A stretch of 64,000 nt of DNA from Aeromicrobium senzhongii (lineage in GTDB: Bacteria; Actinomycetota; Actinomycetes; Propionibacteriales; Nocardioidaceae), in the NCBI RefSeq assembly GCF_014334735.1, contig NZ_CP060587.1:868001-932000 (forward strand). Reading direction: 5' to 3'. Positions 61,763-64,000 of the stretch are shown in pieces. Below the pieces are notes generated by a model that was not told the DNA's origin, made no database searches, and worked only from the letters and a program-made list of their open reading frames with translations. How positions within the stretch are numbered: position 1 is the stretch's first letter; each line of letters starts with the position of its first letter. The position numbers were made by a program, and so were the translations under genes.

Positions 61763-62601
61763 TGACCGACACGTCGGACGTGCGCCCCATCGAGTCGCGG
61801 ATCGCGGAGCGCTACCCGACGCTCTCGCCCCAGGAGCGCCGGGCGGCCGATGCCCTGCTGGACCACCTGGACGACCTGGCGATCTATCGCGCGGCCGAGC
61901 TGGCCGAGCTGGCCGGCGTCTCCAAGGCGACGATGAGCCGGCTCTTCCGCCGGCTCGACTACGACGACTTCACGCAGGTGCGCGAGCAGCTGCGCACGAT
62001 GCGCAGCTCGGGCGTGCCGGTCACGGTCGACGGTGCTCCCTCGGTCGAGCACCACGTCAGGGCCGAGACCGAGCACCTGCAACGGGTGCTGCACACGGCC
62101 GAGCCGGCCATCGAGCGCGCGGCGGAGCTGCTGGCGGCCAGCGCGTCGGTCACCGTCGTCGGGCTGCGCAACAGCTACCCGGTCGCGCTCCACCTGGCCC
62201 AGCAACTGGGCCAGGCACGCGCGCGCGTGCGTGTCTCGCCGGCGCCGGGTCAGTCGCTGTCCGACGATCTCGTGGGTCTCGGGCCGGAACACGCCGCCGT
62301 GGTGGTCGCGTTCCGGCGGCGGCCCCCGCAGGTGCCCGGGCTGCTGCGGCTGCTGCGCGAGGAGGGCACACCGGTCGTGCTGCTCGGCGACCCGTCCGGG
62401 CGACGGCTGGCGCGCCACGGCGACGTCTGGATCGAGTGCGGGGCGTCGACCCAGACCGCGTTCGACAGCTACGCGGCGGCGATGAGCGTCGTGGCGGCCC
62501 TGTCGGCGCGCGTGCTGGACCGGGTGGGCCCCGATGCCACGGCACGGGCGGCGGCGATCGACGCGTCCTACCGCCTCGTCGGCGAGATCGAGGCCGGGTG
62601 A
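61762..62601 (+). CDS. MurR/RpiR-family transcriptional regulator
   Basis: 279 residues. The N-terminal HTH_6 domain (about 1-85) has LSPQERRAADALLDHLDDL and AELAGVSKATMSRLFRRLDY. The SIS domain (about 115-255) begins SVTVVGLRNSYPVALHLA. In this position it probably senses a purine intermediate or sugar-like ligand and controls the cluster, perhaps through the GTWACAC box. ATG 61762 (GGAGG four bases upstream) or the ATG 61759 that overlaps the allC stop could be used. Confidence 0.88.
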   Translation: MTDTSDVRPIESRIAERYPTLSPQERRAADALLDHLDDLAIYRAAELAELAGVSKATMSRLFRRLDYDDFTQVREQLRTMRSSGVPVTVDGAPSVEHHVRAETEHLQRVLHTAEPAIERAAELLAASASVTVVGLRNSYPVALHLAQQLGQARARVRVSPAPGQSLSDDLVGLGPEHAAVVVAFRRRPPQVPGLLRLLREEGTPVVLLGDPSGRRLARHGDVWIECGASTQTAFDSYAAAMSVVAALSARVLDRVGPDATARAAAIDASYRLVGEIEAG

Positions 62602-62605
62602 CCTG

Positions 62606-63382
62606 ATGGACCTGCACACCGTCGAGACGTTCCGGGCGGCCGGGACCGACCTGCGCCTGGCTCCGGGCGAGACGTGGGTGGCCGGCGGCACCTGGCTGTT
62701 CTCCGAGCCGCAGCCCGGTGTGCGCGGCCTGGTCGACCTGACGGCTCTGGGCTGGCCGGCATGGGAGGAGCAACCCACCGGGGTGTCGATCGCGGCCACC
62801 TGCACCGTCGCCGAGCTGGTCGAGCGCGCGGAGACGTCCGACCTGCCGGCGTGGGCGGTCGCGCGCCCGTGCGCCGAGTCGCTCGTGATGTCGACCAAGA
62901 TCTGGGGCGCGGCGACGGTGGGCGGAAATGTCTGCCTCGCGCTGCCGGCCGGTGCGATGACGTCGCTGCTGGCGGGACTGGGTGCCACGGCGGTCGTGCT
63001 CGGGACGGCGGGGGAGCGCCGCGAACCGGTGGCCGACCTGGTGCGCGGGGTGCGGCGGACCTCCCTGGCCCCCGGCGAGGTGGTGCGGTCCTTCGAGATC
63101 GACCGCGAGGTGCTCGCCCGTCCGGCCGCCTTCCGGCGCTTCGCGCTCACCGACATGGGCCGGTCCGGCGGTGTCGTCATCGGCCGGTCCGTGGGCGACC
63201 GCGTCCTCGTGACGATCACCGGCGCGACCCGGCGCCCGTGGGTCCTCGACGTCGATCGCGGTTCCGTCGACGAGGTCCTGGGCCTGGTCGGCCGGTGGTA
63301 CGACGACCCCCACGGTGCCCCGGACTGGCGCCGGGCCCAGACCCGCCGGTGCGTGCACGAGATCCTCGAGGAGCTGTCATGA
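62606..63382 (+). CDS. Xanthine dehydrogenase FAD-binding subunit (CoxM/XdhB-like)
   Basis: 258 residues with '[13 protein letters not shown]' near the start and [30 protein letters not shown], the FAD-binding pattern of the molybdopterin dehydrogenase FAD domain, followed by the CO_deh_flav_C-like region ([13 protein letters not shown]). It passes electrons from the Fe-S clusters to FAD. Its stop overlaps the ATG of the Fe-S/molybdenum subunit (ATGA, 63379-63382). Confidence 0.88.
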   Translation: MDLHTVETFRAAGTDLRLAPGETWVAGGTWLFSEPQPGVRGLVDLTALGWPAWEEQPTGVSIAATCTVAELVERAETSDLPAWAVARPCAESLVMSTKIWGAATVGGNVCLALPAGAMTSLLAGLGATAVVLGTAGERREPVADLVRGVRRTSLAPGEVVRSFEIDREVLARPAAFRRFALTDMGRSGGVVIGRSVGDRVLVTITGATRRPWVLDVDRGSVDEVLGLVGRWYDDPHGAPDWRRAQTRRCVHEILEELS

Positions 63383-64000
63383 CCCGCATCAACGGGACCC
63401 CCGTCGACACGTCGCCCCGGCCGGGCCAGTGCCTGCGCACGTTCCTGCGCGAGCACGGGGGAACCGAGGTCAAGAAGGGCTGCGACGCCGGGGACTGCGG
63501 CGCCTGCACGGTGCTGTTGGACGGGAAGGCCGTGCACTCGTGCGTGACGCCGGCCGTGCGAGCCGTGGGTCACGAGGTCACCACGGTCGCGGGCCTCGGT
63601 GCGCCGGATGCGCTGCACGACGTCCAGCGCCGGTTCGTCGACGCGGCCGGGTTCCAGTGCGGGTTCTGCACCGCCGGCATGGTCGTCACGGCCGCGGCCC
63701 TCGACGAGGGTCTGGAGGACCGCGAGCCCCGGTGCCGGGCGATGAAGGGCAATCTGTGCCGTTGCACGGGATACCGCGCGATCCACGATGCCCTCGTGGG
63801 GAACGTCAACGTGCAGACCCCGCAGGACGGGCAGGCCTTCGGCACGTCGACGCGGTCGCCCGCGGCGGAGCGGATCGTCAGCGGACAGGAGCCGTACACG
63901 CTCGACCTCCCGGCCCCCGAGGGCCTGTTGCACGTGGCGGTGCTGGGCAGTCCGCACGCCCACGCCCGCATCGTGAGCATCGACGCGCGCCGCGCGGCCG
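63379..64000 (+). CDS. Xanthine dehydrogenase [2Fe-2S]-molybdopterin fusion subunit (truncated by window end)
   Basis: The 207 codons visible run off the right edge. Residues 1-80 are a ferredoxin-like [2Fe-2S] domain with Cys35, Cys40, Cys43 and Cys55. The all-helical [2Fe-2S] domain follows (QCGFC about 94-98, CRC about 129-131). From about 165, '[12 protein letters not shown]' starts the molybdenum-cofactor large subunit. The FAD domain is a separate gene upstream, so this protein joins the small and large subunits. Role: hypoxanthine or xanthine oxidation to urate, entry to the pathway. Confidence 0.88.
   Translation, partial: MTRINGTPVDTSPRPGQCLRTFLREHGGTEVKKGCDAGDCGACTVLLDGKAVHSCVTPAVRAVGHEVTTVAGLGAPDALHDVQRRFVDAAGFQCGFCTAGMVVTAAALDEGLEDREPRCRAMKGNLCRCTGYRAIHDALVGNVNVQTPQDGQAFGTSTRSPAAERIVSGQEPYTLDLPAPEGLLHVAVLGSPHAHARIVSIDARRAA

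Noticed and set aside
61216-63963. A minus-strand frame of 915 codons opposite the purine cluster.
   Set aside because: Antisense to four well-supported genes; no domain is recognisable.
1-64000. CRISPR arrays, insertion sequences, prophage genes or rRNA.
   Set aside because: No regularly spaced repeats, transposase or phage structural genes, or rRNA-like segments were seen.

Overview
This 64 kb window is high-GC bacterial chromosome in which almost all bases are coding. The gene set points to an actinomycete: the order radical-SAM gene / DUF2344 gene / RNase E-G / rplU / rpmA / obg / proB, a wax-ester-synthase/DGAT acyltransferase, a GAF-ANTAR regulator, a DUF222-HNH protein, a CpaE-like ATPase with the actinobacterial GxxGAPGR P-loop, and many starts without Shine-Dalgarno sequences. 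A Nocardioidaceae-type organism (for example Aeromicrobium or a relative) is my best guess, but this is inference from gene content only.

Layout. 1-1662: the end of a Flp/Tad pilus locus (CpaB-like and CpaE-like). 1748-8942: lipid acyltransferase, small acidic protein, PspA with a DUF2505 partner, a secreted CHAP/Ig-repeat protein and a B12-type radical SAM protein. 8956-23650: a housekeeping core (CAP-domain protein, DUF2344, RNase E/G, L21, L27, Obg, ProB, ProA, a 49-residue membrane peptide, NadD, RsfS, histidine phosphatase), with a 1005-residue membrane hydrolase and a FUSC protein inserted between proB and proA. 23709-23781: tRNA-Ala(GGC). 23851-35452: accessory metabolism and transport (quinone-oxidoreductase-like protein, TetR with an apparent operator in front of a two-gene ABC transporter, GNAT, DUF222-HNH, MFS exporter, M13 peptidase, siderophore-interacting protein, a CDP-ribitol-synthase-like fusion, a pseudouridine synthase). 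35638-52946: many small stress, cell-envelope and unknown genes (GAF-ANTAR, SRPBCC, PIG-L, sugar kinase, lipoproteins, zinc ribbon, DUF4389/flavodoxin pair, nitroreductase, tocopherol-cyclase-like protein, MerR, M23, ECF sigma factor, DUF6544). 53651-64000: a purine-degradation cluster that runs off the right edge.

The purine cluster encodes a xanthine-dehydrogenase-type enzyme, uricase, HIU hydrolase, OHCU decarboxylase, allantoinase, allantoate amidohydrolase and a PucG-type ureidoglycine-glyoxylate aminotransferase, with an RpiR-type regulator. Two amidases, one a fusion of an AtzH-like domain to an amidase-signature enzyme, head the cluster. They are candidates for consuming the oxalurate or other amides left by the PucG route. 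No ureidoglycolate enzyme is visible.

Regulation. At least fifteen genes have a TANNNT-type -10 hexamer only 6-8 bases before the start codon, which suggests leaderless transcripts. One 18-base divergent gap (32325-32342) serves two such promoters from a single symmetric TAGGCTA. No insertion sequence, integrase, prophage or CRISPR array was seen. No stretch longer than 300 bases lacks a gene; the longest gap is 35453-35637.
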